This document shows positions 32,212-41,152 of a stretch of DNA of 41,602 nt, in pieces. Both the position numbers and the translations under genes were made by a program. The DNA comes from Rickettsia typhi (GTDB lineage Bacteria > Pseudomonadota > Alphaproteobacteria > Rickettsiales > UBA1997), in contig CAMDJN010000007.1 of the NCBI GenBank assembly GCA_945900795.1, positions 1-41,602 of the forward strand. The letters are read 5' to 3'. Below the pieces are notes generated by a model. That model did no database searches and was not told where the DNA came from. It saw only the letters and a list, made by a program, of their open reading frames with translations. Each line of letters opens with the position of its first letter. Positions within the stretch are counted from its first letter, which is position 1.

Positions 32212-33093
32212 ATGCAAAAAGAGACCTACACAGCGCTAGTTACGCCATTTAAGAACAATAAAATTGATGAAGAATCTTTGGAAAGATTGGTTGAATTTCA
32301 AGTCAAAAACGGTGTCAGCGGTATAGTGCCGTGCGGCACTACTGGCGAATCTCCAACCCTATCTCACGAAGAGCATAATCTTGTTATCAAGCTATGTGTT
32401 AAAGCATCAAATGGAAGGGTAAAAGTAATGGCAGGAACGGGATCCAACTCGACTAGCGAAGCTGTGATGACGACAAATTATGCAAAAGAAGTTGGCGCTG
32501 ACTCTTGCCTGATCGTTTCTCCTTACTACAATAAACCTACTCCAGAAGGTGTTTACCAGCATTACAAAGAATTAAATAAATGTGGCATTCCCCTTTACAT
32601 CTACAACGTTCCTGGTCGCTCAGTTATAAACATTTCTGATGAGAATTTGGTCCGAATTTCTGAACTGGAAAATATTGTCGGAATAAAGGATGCCACTGGT
32701 GACCTTGCTAGACTCGCTTCTCTTCGCGTATTGATGAAGAAAAACTTTTCTTATCTTTCTGGAGAAGATATCACCGCCGTTGGATTTAATGCAATGGGCG
32801 GAACTGGCGTGATTTCGGTTACCTCAAATATCGCACCAAAAATGGTATCAGATTTACAAAAAGCTTGTGAGGAGGGTGATTACAAAAAAGCGTTAGAACT
32901 TCAGGACAAACTAACCAATCTGCATAATGCGATGTTTTGTGAAACTAATCCGATTCCGATAAAATATGCAGCATCACTGCTTGGCTTATGCAGCCCTGAA
33001 ATGAGACTACCACTAGTTCTACCGTCATCTTCAGCAAAAGAAAGAATAGCAAATGAGATGAGAAAATTAGGACTTATACCTAACCAACTTTAA
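32212..33093 (+). CDS. dapA: 4-hydroxy-tetrahydrodipicolinate synthase
   Basis: Condenses pyruvate with aspartate semialdehyde (from Asd) in lysine and diaminopimelate synthesis. The 293-residue barrel has CGTTGESPTLSHEEH, the Schiff-base Lys159 in VGIKDATGD, Tyr131 in YIYNVPGRS and Arg136. The C-terminal codons (after KLGL) and the TAA stop fall within a palindromic repeat (33075-33212), although the length is normal. Confidence 0.96.
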   Translation: MQKETYTALVTPFKNNKIDEESLERLVEFQVKNGVSGIVPCGTTGESPTLSHEEHNLVIKLCVKASNGRVKVMAGTGSNSTSEAVMTTNYAKEVGADSCLIVSPYYNKPTPEGVYQHYKELNKCGIPLYIYNVPGRSVINISDENLVRISELENIVGIKDATGDLARLASLRVLMKKNFSYLSGEDITAVGFNAMGGTGVISVTSNIAPKMVSDLQKACEEGDYKKALELQDKLTNLHNAMFCETNPIPIKYAASLLGLCSPEMRLPLVLPSSSAKERIANEMRKLGLIPNQL

Positions 33094-33212
33094 GAAGTTG
33101 ATTAGGTATATTTTTTATTTTGTACGCGACACGAGCCGCGCGCCCCAAGAATTCTTGGCTTACGGGGTCCCCATACCAAACAGAGTTCGGTATCTTCAAT
33201 CGTGTTTGGTAT
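33075..33212 (-). repeat. Three-hairpin palindromic repeat, copy 3 (reversed)
   Basis: The 138-bp copy between convergent dapA and htpG, in reverse orientation to copies 1 and 2. On the minus strand it reads ATACCAAACACGATTGAAGA, identical to copy 2 through GTTTGGTAT, then a spacer with CCAAGAATTCTTGG (an extra palindrome), the GGGGCGCGCGGCTCGTGTCG core with one arm mismatch, and the CAACTTCTTAAAGTTGG hairpin. The last codons and stop of dapA and of htpG both lie within it. Confidence 0.88.
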
Positions 33213-35190
33213 ATGTCAGAAGATGTTGCAACCTTCTTGAGAAATCTTTTGCGTCCTTGATCGGCTCATCTTCAACGATGCAAGCAAGATCAAATAGGGT
33301 AAAAATTTTATCACGGATATCATCTTTTTTAACTTCATCAGAATAATTCTCGTTCAAGGATTTTATTATTTGATTGCCCGGATTTACTTCAAAAATCTTT
33401 GTCGTTCCAGCTTGAATTTGCTTTTGCTCAAGCAAAAATCTTTCAAGGCGAATATCCATTGAACCCGCATCTACAGCCAAACAAACCGGACTGTCAGTTA
33501 GTTTTTTAGAGATGCGAACATCCTTAACTTTTTCTCCCAACACCTCTTTCATAAACTTCATCAATCCGTCAAATTGAGTGGTTGTGACGTCTTTAATTTT
33601 AGATTCTTTTTCTTGATTTTCTTCACCTTTTTCTTCTGGTTTTTTTTCAATGTTTTCTAAATCAACATCGTGGCGATTAATTGACTGGAACTCGAAATCT
33701 GTTCCTTTATTTTTGTAAGGAATTGCAACCGTTACCCAGAATTCATCAACCGAGTCAATCAAGAAAATTACCTCAATCTCTTTCTTCAAAAATATTTCAA
33801 GCTGCGGTGAAGATTTAGCCTTTTCAACCGATTCTGCCGTTAAGAAGAAAATCTTGTCCTGACCAGCCTTGGCGCGGTCTAAATATTCGGCGAGCGAGAT
33901 TAATTTACCGTCAGATTTTGAAGAATAAAAACGTGAAACTTCCAAAATCTTTTCACGAAATTCTGAAGATTCACAAAGCCCCTCCTTCAAAACCGCGCCA
34001 AAATTATTCCAGAATTCGAGATATGAATCCCCCTCGTTACGCAACTCATCGCTTTGCGATGAACGCGTAACATCCCCCTTGGACAATGGGGATGAATCCC
34101 TACAAGCAATCTCCTTGTCCGATAGTTTTTTGAGCTCAGAAAGCACTTTATTCACCACAGATTTTCTGATTTTATCAAGCACCACACTATGCTGTAAATT
34201 CTCACGACTGATATTTAGAGAAAGATCGTCAGAGTCGATAAGGCCGCGCAGGAAGCGCATGCAGGCTGGAACGAGGCTTAGCTCTTCGCTAATAAAAACT
34301 CTTTTTACGTAAAGCTTTACAGAAGTTTTTCGATCAGGATGAAAGAGGTCAAATGGCTTACTTGCTGGGATGAAGAGTAGATTAGAGAAATTTACGGCCC
34401 CTTCAATTTTACTGTGAATCGTCATGAACGGCTCACCGGGAAGGTGGGAAATATGTTTAAAAAAATCCTGGTATTGCTCAGGAGTAATTTCTTCTTTTGA
34501 TCTTGTCCAGAGGGCTGCAGCAGAGTTTAAAGTTTCAACTTTTGCGCCAGCTTCTAAATTCTCTGGGATAAATTCAATCTTAAAATTTATGTGGTCAGAA
34601 TAGGTTTGAACGACGTGCTTGATGTGAAAGCGATCATGAAAATCTTCGGCATCATCTTTCAAATAGAGGATGATTTTAGTGCCGCGAGGAAATGATTCTT
34701 CAACCTCAGCGATCTTGAAGTCAGCTGTTCCACCAGATTCCCATTTCCAAGCTTTGTTGGAATCAAACTTGCGTGAAATCACTTCCACTTTATTCGCAAT
34801 CATGAAGCTAGAATAGAAGCCTACGCCGAATTGTCCGATTAACTGAACGTCTTTTTGCTTGTCTCCGGTGAGTAATTTAGTGAAATTTTCAGTGCCAGAA
34901 TGAGCAATTGTTCCGAGGTGAGAGATGAGCTCTTCACGATTCATTCCGATGCCGTTGTCAGTAATGATTAGGAGTTTTTTTGCCTTGTCGGTGGTAATTG
35001 AAACCTTCAGCTCGTCTTGCAAAATATCTGGATTCTGTGCGGCTAAGTAACGTAATTTATCACAAGCGTCTGAAGCATTCGAGATCAACTCACGTAGGGC
35101 CACATCACGATTTGTGTAGAGTGAATTAATCATTAAGTTGAGAATTTTTCCAACTTCAACATCGAAGGTAAATTTTTGTTCTTGCGTCAT
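33196..35190 (-). CDS. htpG: Chaperone HtpG (Hsp90)
   Basis: 664-residue ATP-dependent chaperone. The N-terminal GHKL ATPase is complete: ELISNASDACDKLRY, ITDNGIGM, LGTIAHSGT and GQFGVGFYSSFM. The middle domain includes the ISRENLQHS segment, and the C-terminal dimerisation domain is recognisable (FEVNPGNQIIKSLNE). Two oddities: 23 extra residues (about 365-387) are encoded by a palindromic 69-bp insertion at 34032-34100, and the last residues (about YTKHD) and stop come from a repeat at 33075-33212. A charged insert (KKPEEKGEENQEKESK) before the C-terminal domain is within what the family shows. Confidence 0.95.
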   Translation of the reverse strand: MTQEQKFTFDVEVGKILNLMINSLYTNRDVALRELISNASDACDKLRYLAAQNPDILQDELKVSITTDKAKKLLIITDNGIGMNREELISHLGTIAHSGTENFTKLLTGDKQKDVQLIGQFGVGFYSSFMIANKVEVISRKFDSNKAWKWESGGTADFKIAEVEESFPRGTKIILYLKDDAEDFHDRFHIKHVVQTYSDHINFKIEFIPENLEAGAKVETLNSAAALWTRSKEEITPEQYQDFFKHISHLPGEPFMTIHSKIEGAVNFSNLLFIPASKPFDLFHPDRKTSVKLYVKRVFISEELSLVPACMRFLRGLIDSDDLSLNISRENLQHSVVLDKIRKSVVNKVLSELKKLSDKEIACRDSSPLSKGDVTRSSQSDELRNEGDSYLEFWNNFGAVLKEGLCESSEFREKILEVSRFYSSKSDGKLISLAEYLDRAKAGQDKIFFLTAESVEKAKSSPQLEIFLKKEIEVIFLIDSVDEFWVTVAIPYKNKGTDFEFQSINRHDVDLENIEKKPEEKGEENQEKESKIKDVTTTQFDGLMKFMKEVLGEKVKDVRISKKLTDSPVCLAVDAGSMDIRLERFLLEQKQIQAGTTKIFEVNPGNQIIKSLNENYSDEVKKDDIRDKIFTLFDLACIVEDEPIKDAKDFSRRLQHLLTYTKHD
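34032..34100 (-). repeat. In-frame palindromic insertion in htpG with 9-bp direct repeats
   Basis: GTTACGC (34036-34042) pairs with GCGTAAC (34065-34071), enclosing CATCGC (34047-34052) and GCGATG (34056-34061); a second stem pairs ATCCCC (34072-34077) with GGGGAT (34088-34093). ATGAATCCC occurs at 34023-34031 and again at 34092-34100, so 60 bp of palindromic DNA plus one 9-bp repeat make a 69-bp (23-codon) addition that keeps the reading frame. Removing it joins ...IACRDS to YLEFW, as HtpG proteins have an aromatic-xx-FW motif after a short linker. Confidence 0.8.
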
Positions 35191-35260
35191 GATTTATTAG
35201 AAAGTTCAGGATTAAATATTTGGAACCCGTCCTAAGTCTTTTTTGACCCCAGATTTCGCC

Positions 35261-38182
35261 CTAATTTGGTTTATCTTCTTTTGGTTTTTCGTCCCCCGAG
35301 TCCTCTGACGGCTTTGAATCTGACTTGTCCGACTTGTCACGATTTTTTATAGCATCACGAACAGCCTCTACACCTTCTTTTACACCTTTTGCTTTTGAAA
35401 CAGTGTTAGTTGCCGCACTACGAGCTACGCTCATACCTCGCTTCTGAATGCCGCGTACCGCTTTATAAACTGCCGCCGGACCTTCGGTTGCTAATTTTTC
35501 ACCCCAATCCCCCTTGAGTGACGCGCCACCTACGAGCTTGGTTATGATGTTTGATAACTGGTCTAGCATCGTATACAAAATAAATAAAATAAGACCAACC
35601 TTGAGTAGCGCTAAACCTCTCTCCTGGAGTAGATTGATCCTATTACCAATATCCTTAATAGTATTGCCAGTATCTGACAGTACAGTGACTGTCGCCTCAC
35701 TCGCGCTTTCATTACTGATATCGTAGCTATCCCCAAGAGTTGGGAGGAAGACTCCTATCACTTCTAATCCTGGAACATTTCCAAATTCACCGGTATCTTT
35801 AAGTATGCAGTAAGCACTTTTCTCCTTAGCCTCTTTGTTGCAGAGAATTTTTTTAGGATTTATTTTTCCGTCTCCTTGGAAACGCACGTGCGACGTTAAT
35901 ACTTCCTTGTCAAAAAACACTATCAGGATCGACATGTACAAAAAAAGCACCACAGGCTGAAGAATGAAGCTTAACATCTGAGTCCACCAATTTTTAAAAA
36001 TGTCTTTAGTCCTTTCAAACAATGATAGAGGAATGACAATCGGAGATACGTATATTAGCAATATAACCGAAGTCATGGATAGCAGAAAAATATGCATCGC
36101 TCTTACCGTGATCATGATAAGAAATATCGCCATGAAAAAACTTCCTAGAGAGAAGATAAGTCCATATGGTCCGGTAAAAAAACCGGCTAATATCACCATC
36201 ATCAGATTTGGTACATTGACACTTGGTCCGAATCCCAGAGCAAAGGCAATCTTACAGTCTAATGTATCCCAAATGGTTAAGTAATCTTTCCCTGGTGGAT
36301 ATTTCGGATGATCATATTTTGTTGTTTCTGACTGGTCAGCATAGTTGAAACGCGGGAATTGACAACCATCTCTTTGGTCTTCTGACTTCGCTATGTCAAT
36401 ATCAAATACAATTTTAGATAAGGAATGCGAGATGCCCAAAACTCCATCGATGAAGACCGTGTGCCATCCGGAACCAAGAGCAAAAAACACCACCAATCCT
36501 AGCTTCATCACATAGGCTAATAATTTTTTCTTATCAATCGTTGAGTGCACCGCAATTAACAATCCGAAGCCAAAAAAAGTAACTGACATCACGAGGACCA
36601 TCTTGATGACAAAGCGTAATTTGTTCTGCACTTTAATAAAAAATGACTCGCCACTCAAACCATCACCCTGCTTACGTATATAACCACTCACACACTCGCC
36701 TTTATAATTCGGCATTTCCACCTCATCTTGGCACAAACTGTGTCCCGCCTTGTTCAAAAAAACATTTTCCATTGTCTCTTTGAAGCACTGCACCATGGGA
36801 GCGGAAAAGCCTTTTGTATTTAGCGGAATAAGTTCCGAAGAATATCCATAAACATTCTGACTATCACCCTTCATGTCATAACACGCTTGGGAAATATAGT
36901 CATTGACATAGTCTCTGGTATTAACTCTGGGAAGAGGTGGAAGTTTTGAGCAATGATTCATGAATTGGCAAAAGTTTGCAATGCGTCCTACATCCTTGCC
37001 AGTAAGGGATTCTTTTATTTCTGTTCCACCTCCAAGAGGATGGTCATAGGGACATACGGAATAAGTTTTGGCACAGATGTAGCTACTCTCTCTTTTACTT
37101 GGATAGATATCAAACTTAACATCTGTTTGGTCGCCATTACCCACCTTATTAATCCGACATATGGAGCCGAGTTGACAAAATTTATATTCATAATCTCCCG
37201 CTCTAATTCCAAAAACTGATTTTTTATTTTCGATACAAAGCGTGGTTTGGCTTCTGTTTTTACAACATTCGTAAGCTTCTTTAGTTGCTTTTATGTCATT
37301 ATCCCCCTTTGTAGAAGTAAGAAATCTGTGGCATGCGAATGATGGAAGATTGGCAGGACCAGTCATATAATAGCGCTGACTATCGTCAGTATATCCCAAC
37401 ACCTTTTTTCTATAGGCCGCAGTCCAAGTTGAAGGATTCTTACAAGCGTCATCGCCATTATCGGGGAATTCTATTCCTCCATAGATAAACTCACGATAAT
37501 TCTTATTCGTTATCTCGAAGGTAGCATTCTTGTTTTCTAGCACGTTGCCGCAGTTATCCTTGCCATCAAGAAGCAAGTCTTTCAGACATTTTTTGTAGCT
37601 ATCCGCCTTCTGCCATTTGCCACTATCAGGAGGATTTTGCTCCCATTTTTGCCAATTATGACCGCATATTCTGGCATCCTGGTAAGTCATCCTTGCCACA
37701 TCCCATATCACTACTAAAGCAATAACGGCTGCAACAACAGTAGCGGCTTTTGTAGCAGCCGCGGCACAACACCCTGATCCAGTTGGTTCCATTCTACTCA
37801 TTTTGCCAGCACAAGCCACATTAAGAGTAATTAGTCCCCATGGAACCGTTCCGTGCAAAAGTGGTAATTCCGGACCAAAAGGAAGTGGTTGACAAGCAAA
37901 ACGTGCCGCCAAGCCCGCGGCCACCATCGCCGCTCCAACAGATCCAATATAAGCAGCACAAGTAGGATTGCTAAAAACCCAGTTGATATCCTTATTATCC
38001 ATGAACGGATCCCAATTGATTTCGCCGGTATAGCATCTATCTCCTCTAAAATCTATCTCTCCCCTGACGCCGTCGTAGGCAAAGCTGATACTTGGAAAAA
38101 GTGGAATAAATATGGAGAGAATAACGAGGTGGGAAACGAGAGTTTTATAGAGTCGTGAAGTTTTGAATCGTTTAATCAACAT
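35261..38182 (-). CDS. Large VirB6/TrbL-like type IV secretion protein
   Basis: 973 residues. An N-terminal signal-like helix (about 15-35, ending FPSISFAYDG), hydrophobic Ala/Cys-rich segments (about 75-165), a long Cys-rich extracytoplasmic region (about 165-535), then the VirB6/TrbL core of about six to seven helices (about 540-810), another helix near 865-885, and a hydrophilic tail ending in Asp/Lys/Ser repeats. This matches the enlarged VirB6 proteins of Rickettsiales P-type secretion systems, which sit in the inner membrane. No other vir gene is within the window. ATG 38182 lies 11 bp inside the end of hisG, so the two are probably translated from one message. Confidence 0.82.
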   Translation of the reverse strand: MLIKRFKTSRLYKTLVSHLVILSIFIPLFPSISFAYDGVRGEIDFRGDRCYTGEINWDPFMDNKDINWVFSNPTCAAYIGSVGAAMVAAGLAARFACQPLPFGPELPLLHGTVPWGLITLNVACAGKMSRMEPTGSGCCAAAATKAATVVAAVIALVVIWDVARMTYQDARICGHNWQKWEQNPPDSGKWQKADSYKKCLKDLLLDGKDNCGNVLENKNATFEITNKNYREFIYGGIEFPDNGDDACKNPSTWTAAYRKKVLGYTDDSQRYYMTGPANLPSFACHRFLTSTKGDNDIKATKEAYECCKNRSQTTLCIENKKSVFGIRAGDYEYKFCQLGSICRINKVGNGDQTDVKFDIYPSKRESSYICAKTYSVCPYDHPLGGGTEIKESLTGKDVGRIANFCQFMNHCSKLPPLPRVNTRDYVNDYISQACYDMKGDSQNVYGYSSELIPLNTKGFSAPMVQCFKETMENVFLNKAGHSLCQDEVEMPNYKGECVSGYIRKQGDGLSGESFFIKVQNKLRFVIKMVLVMSVTFFGFGLLIAVHSTIDKKKLLAYVMKLGLVVFFALGSGWHTVFIDGVLGISHSLSKIVFDIDIAKSEDQRDGCQFPRFNYADQSETTKYDHPKYPPGKDYLTIWDTLDCKIAFALGFGPSVNVPNLMMVILAGFFTGPYGLIFSLGSFFMAIFLIMITVRAMHIFLLSMTSVILLIYVSPIVIPLSLFERTKDIFKNWWTQMLSFILQPVVLFLYMSILIVFFDKEVLTSHVRFQGDGKINPKKILCNKEAKEKSAYCILKDTGEFGNVPGLEVIGVFLPTLGDSYDISNESASEATVTVLSDTGNTIKDIGNRINLLQERGLALLKVGLILFILYTMLDQLSNIITKLVGGASLKGDWGEKLATEGPAAVYKAVRGIQKRGMSVARSAATNTVSKAKGVKEGVEAVRDAIKNRDKSDKSDSKPSEDSGDEKPKEDKPN

Positions 38183-38807
38183 CAAAAATCTTGATTAATT
38201 GATTAACTTTTTCATTGCCGGTTTTGAGTGAAGTACGGTTTGCGATTAGGTAGGAAGTGACATTCAGCACATTCTTTATTTCAACCAAACCATTCTCTTC
38301 TAACGTTTTTCCGCTACTAACTAAATCTAGTATGAAGTCGCACAAATTCAGGCTTGGAGCGATTTCGATGGCACCATTGAGCTTAATAATTTCGGACTGA
38401 ATACCGAGATGAGAGAAATATTTTGTGGCGATATTTGGATATTTGGTGGCGATTCTGATATGGCTTCGTGTGTGCAATTCTAGTTTAGCGCCTTTCTTTG
38501 CTGCAAGAGCTAGGCGACATTTTCCAATTTTAAGATCGAGTAGAGGAAAAATTTCTGTAGATAAAAACTCTTCCAATACATCAAGCCCACAAATTCCTAA
38601 ATCTGCTGCACCAAATTTTACAAATGTTGCAACATCAAAGCTTCTAACCCTAAGCAAATCAAGGCTTGGGTCATTTGTGGTGAAGATTAATTTTCGCGAA
38701 GATTCATTAAAAAAATCTTCTTCCGGAAGTAAATTTATCTTCAACAATAAAGGCTTAAGCTCATCTAAAATTCTTCCCTTCGGAACCGCCATTAATAGCT
38801 TTTTCAT
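38172..38807 (-). CDS. hisG: ATP phosphoribosyltransferase, short form
   Basis: First step of histidine synthesis: joins ATP and PRPP. At 211 residues it is the short HisG type, without the C-terminal regulatory domain, and such enzymes normally need the HisZ partner, not seen here. Features: MAVPKGRILDELKPLL, the PRPP-region AADLGICGLDVLEE, and the phosphate-binding IVSSGKTLEENGL-like stretch (DLVSSGKTLEENGL). It lies between the OM barrel gene and virB6-like, unrelated in function, with an 11-bp overlap with the latter. Confidence 0.93.
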   Translation of the reverse strand: MKKLLMAVPKGRILDELKPLLLKINLLPEEDFFNESSRKLIFTTNDPSLDLLRVRSFDVATFVKFGAADLGICGLDVLEEFLSTEIFPLLDLKIGKCRLALAAKKGAKLELHTRSHIRIATKYPNIATKYFSHLGIQSEIIKLNGAIEIAPSLNLCDFILDLVSSGKTLEENGLVEIKNVLNVTSYLIANRTSLKTGNEKVNQLIKIFDVD

Positions 38808-38811
38808 AATC

Positions 38812-38841
38812 GCCTAAAAGTTTTTTGCCTAAAAGTTTTTT
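38812..38841. repeat. 15-bp tandem duplication at the 3' end of the OM protein gene
   Basis: GCCTAAAAGTTTTTT occurs twice without gap (38812-38826 and 38827-38841). The second copy contains the stop codon and last codons of the outer-membrane protein gene; the first fills most of the gap before hisG. Likely replication slippage. Confidence 0.8.
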
Positions 38842-40355
38842 GTATATCGCATAATCGCACCAAAAACATTATCGCTTTCTAAGCTAGTTTTACGATTGGT
38901 GCGCTGATTTTTATACCCGACTTGAATGAGCAATTTGTCAAAAAAAGCATTCTTGTAAAATTCATAACCAACAGAAATTTCGGATACATTTCGATTGGTG
39001 CCATTGGTTCCAACTTCAATATTCCTATGCTCCGCGCTGGCTAAGGTTAAATTCCAATTACGATAGATTTTTCCAGAAATTCCGATGGTGAGGTAATCTT
39101 CAAAAATATTAGAATTTCCTCCGAGATTTTTTGTTTTTGCATATTCAAGCAAGGTTTCAACTTTTAGATTTTCACGAATCGGAATTCTATACATCATGTT
39201 TGCAACGAAACTTTTTTGATCGCCAACCTTATCTTGAGAAACTGAAGTTTGCCTTCCATCAACCGCTAAATTTGCGTATGCAAAATGATAAAAAAGCTGC
39301 TCGTGTTTATCAAAATTAAAATTGATATCAAGTGAAGCCAGATAAGACTCTAGAGATCTTGTATCTCCTGGCTTTGCATCCGATCTTGAGGCAGAGTCAC
39401 GGTTTGTAATCACGGAATTATCAAAATTTTTACGATCATTTGTAAAGGCAGCAAAGCCAAAATTGTAGTGACCAGTTTTTTTCAAATTTCCGGCCTTCAT
39501 CATCGCATTAATTCCGAGCTTTTCAGAGAATTTATAATTATTAGCAACGTCGTAAGTCCAGATTCCGTGGTTCCAACGCCAAGCATTGCCAAAGTTTAAA
39601 ATAAATTTTCCACCGACAATCGCAGTTCTTTTTCCGTTGTAGCCAAGGATAAATTCTTGCATACTGATCCCAAGATTTTCAAAAGATCGGTCTCCTCCGC
39701 CTTGCGGTAACTGATTCCTTCTGACCCTCTCTGATGCCTGAGATGATTCCGAAAGACTAAAATAAGTTTTTAAAAATAGATTCTGACTAAAAGAAAAAGT
39801 TGAGAAAAGCTTGGCAGAGCCGCTAGTTGATTTAAATTCGTTTTTTCTGTTGGTGCTTTGATAATTATCATCGAAGCTAAGGCCCGCGATCAGACGGTTG
39901 GAAACTTTGGGAAGAAAAATTTGTAACGTTTTTTGTAGATCAACCATCCCATCTTCATCAATGATGGTTTTGATTGCACCCTCCTTCGCATCATCATTTT
40001 GTACGGCATTTTGTACGGCTTCAGATTGTAAAATTATTTCCTCCCGAGACGTAGATTGTGAATTAGCTTCTGGCAGCTTTACCTCCGGCTCATTTACCAC
40101 TTCCTTCTGCATTACAACCTCTTCTTTTTCTATCTTCCTCCGTACTACCTTACTTAATTTTATCTTGTCTTTTTGTTGCAGTTTTTTGTTTTTTTGTACT
40201 ATTTTTTGAAATGAATTTTTGTTCTTCTTTACCACGCGAGAATTACTAACAACTGACTTGATCTGCTTTTTTGTGGTTTGACTTTTTGCCTCCTGATTAG
40301 CCAACGCCGGTGTGGCCAAAGTAATGACGAGAAGAAATAATAAAAAACTTTTCAT
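38829..40355 (-). CDS. Putative outer-membrane beta-barrel protein
   Basis: 508 residues with a clear signal peptide (1-19, FLLFLLVITLATPALA). A basic, Lys/Gln-rich linker (about 22-85) and a Glu/Gln-rich stretch (to about 125) come next, then from about 150 to the end alternating polar/hydrophobic strands typical of a barrel, closing with Phe (YTKNF) as outer-membrane proteins do. The linker may lie in the periplasm and touch peptidoglycan; that is inference. I do not recognise a named family and the substrate is unknown. It is the first gene of a run with hisG and virB6-like on this strand. Confidence 0.7.
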   Translation of the reverse strand: MKSFLLFLLVITLATPALANQEAKSQTTKKQIKSVVSNSRVVKKNKNSFQKIVQKNKKLQQKDKIKLSKVVRRKIEKEEVVMQKEVVNEPEVKLPEANSQSTSREEIILQSEAVQNAVQNDDAKEGAIKTIIDEDGMVDLQKTLQIFLPKVSNRLIAGLSFDDNYQSTNRKNEFKSTSGSAKLFSTFSFSQNLFLKTYFSLSESSQASERVRRNQLPQGGGDRSFENLGISMQEFILGYNGKRTAIVGGKFILNFGNAWRWNHGIWTYDVANNYKFSEKLGINAMMKAGNLKKTGHYNFGFAAFTNDRKNFDNSVITNRDSASRSDAKPGDTRSLESYLASLDINFNFDKHEQLFYHFAYANLAVDGRQTSVSQDKVGDQKSFVANMMYRIPIRENLKVETLLEYAKTKNLGGNSNIFEDYLTIGISGKIYRNWNLTLASAEHRNIEVGTNGTNRNVSEISVGYEFYKNAFFDKLLIQVGYKNQRTNRKTSLESDNVFGAIMRYTKNF

Positions 40356-40432
40356 CTTTTCTGTTGGGGGATTGATTTTTACTTTGATGAGGAAAGCTGG
40401 AATTTCTCTATCGAAACTGATTTGTATAAAAA

Positions 40433-41152
40433 ATGTTCTCTACCCTCTTAATCGCAATATGTTTTTCCTTGGGATTTTTCGTTGAAAGTATTGTTGGGTT
40501 CGGAGGTGGAATAATCGCCTATTCAATTCTGGCTTTCTTTCTGGATCTAAAGGAAATGGTGCTGATTGGACTCTACATTGGAACATGCGCCAGCGCTTAT
40601 ATTTGCTACACCGACATTAAGTCTTTCGATAAGAAAATATTTAAATCTTTGATTCCAGCTTCACTAATTGGAACCATGCTAGGAGTGCTCATTTTTAGCA
40701 AATTTTCTTCAGAAAATTTAGCTTTAGGACTTGGATTTCTGTTGATATTATTATCGATCAAAATTTTATTTTTTGACAAATTTATCTTTCCAAAAGTTCT
40801 AAAAACTAAACTGATTTTCTTAGGTGGATTAGCTCAAGGAGCATTTGGAACTGGCGGTCCTTTTTGGGTAAATGCAGTAGTAAAAGATTTTAAAACGAAG
40901 TCTTCTTTGCGTACCACAATGGCAGTAACGTTTGTTTCTTTTAATCTGATTAGAATATTGCAATTGCTGGCGCAGGGTCAAATTCGATCTGACTTTTTTA
41001 CGCAAATTTGGTGGGTTATAATTCCTGTTTCTATTTCCATCTACGCCGGCTACCGCGTTCACCTAAAAGTCAGTGAAAATGTTGTAAAAAAAATGATTGC
41101 ATGCTTGACGGTTGCAACTGGAATCAAATTGTTTTCAAAAGCATTTATTTGA
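40433..41152 (+). CDS. TauE/SafE-family membrane permease
   Basis: A 239-residue membrane protein of about eight helices, with the family's paired motifs: GFFVESIVGFGGGIIAYSIL at the N-terminus and GGLAQGAFGTGGPFWV in the second half. The family moves sulfite, sulfonates or other organic anions; the substrate here is unknown. It starts with ATG at 40433 and its TGA overlaps the ATG of the frameshifted gene after it (TGATG). Confidence 0.88.
   Translation: MFSTLLIAICFSLGFFVESIVGFGGGIIAYSILAFFLDLKEMVLIGLYIGTCASAYICYTDIKSFDKKIFKSLIPASLIGTMLGVLIFSKFSSENLALGLGFLLILLSIKILFFDKFIFPKVLKTKLIFLGGLAQGAFGTGGPFWVNAVVKDFKTKSSLRTTMAVTFVSFNLIRILQLLAQGQIRSDFFTQIWWVIIPVSISIYAGYRVHLKVSENVVKKMIACLTVATGIKLFSKAFI

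Noticed and set aside
33098..33346. Forward frame spanning the repeat and the htpG end
   Set aside because: It reads through the palindromic repeat and antisense to htpG; no family resemblance.
35261..38182. A complete type IV secretion locus
   Set aside because: Only the VirB6-like protein is present; neighbours are hisG, an OM barrel and htpG.
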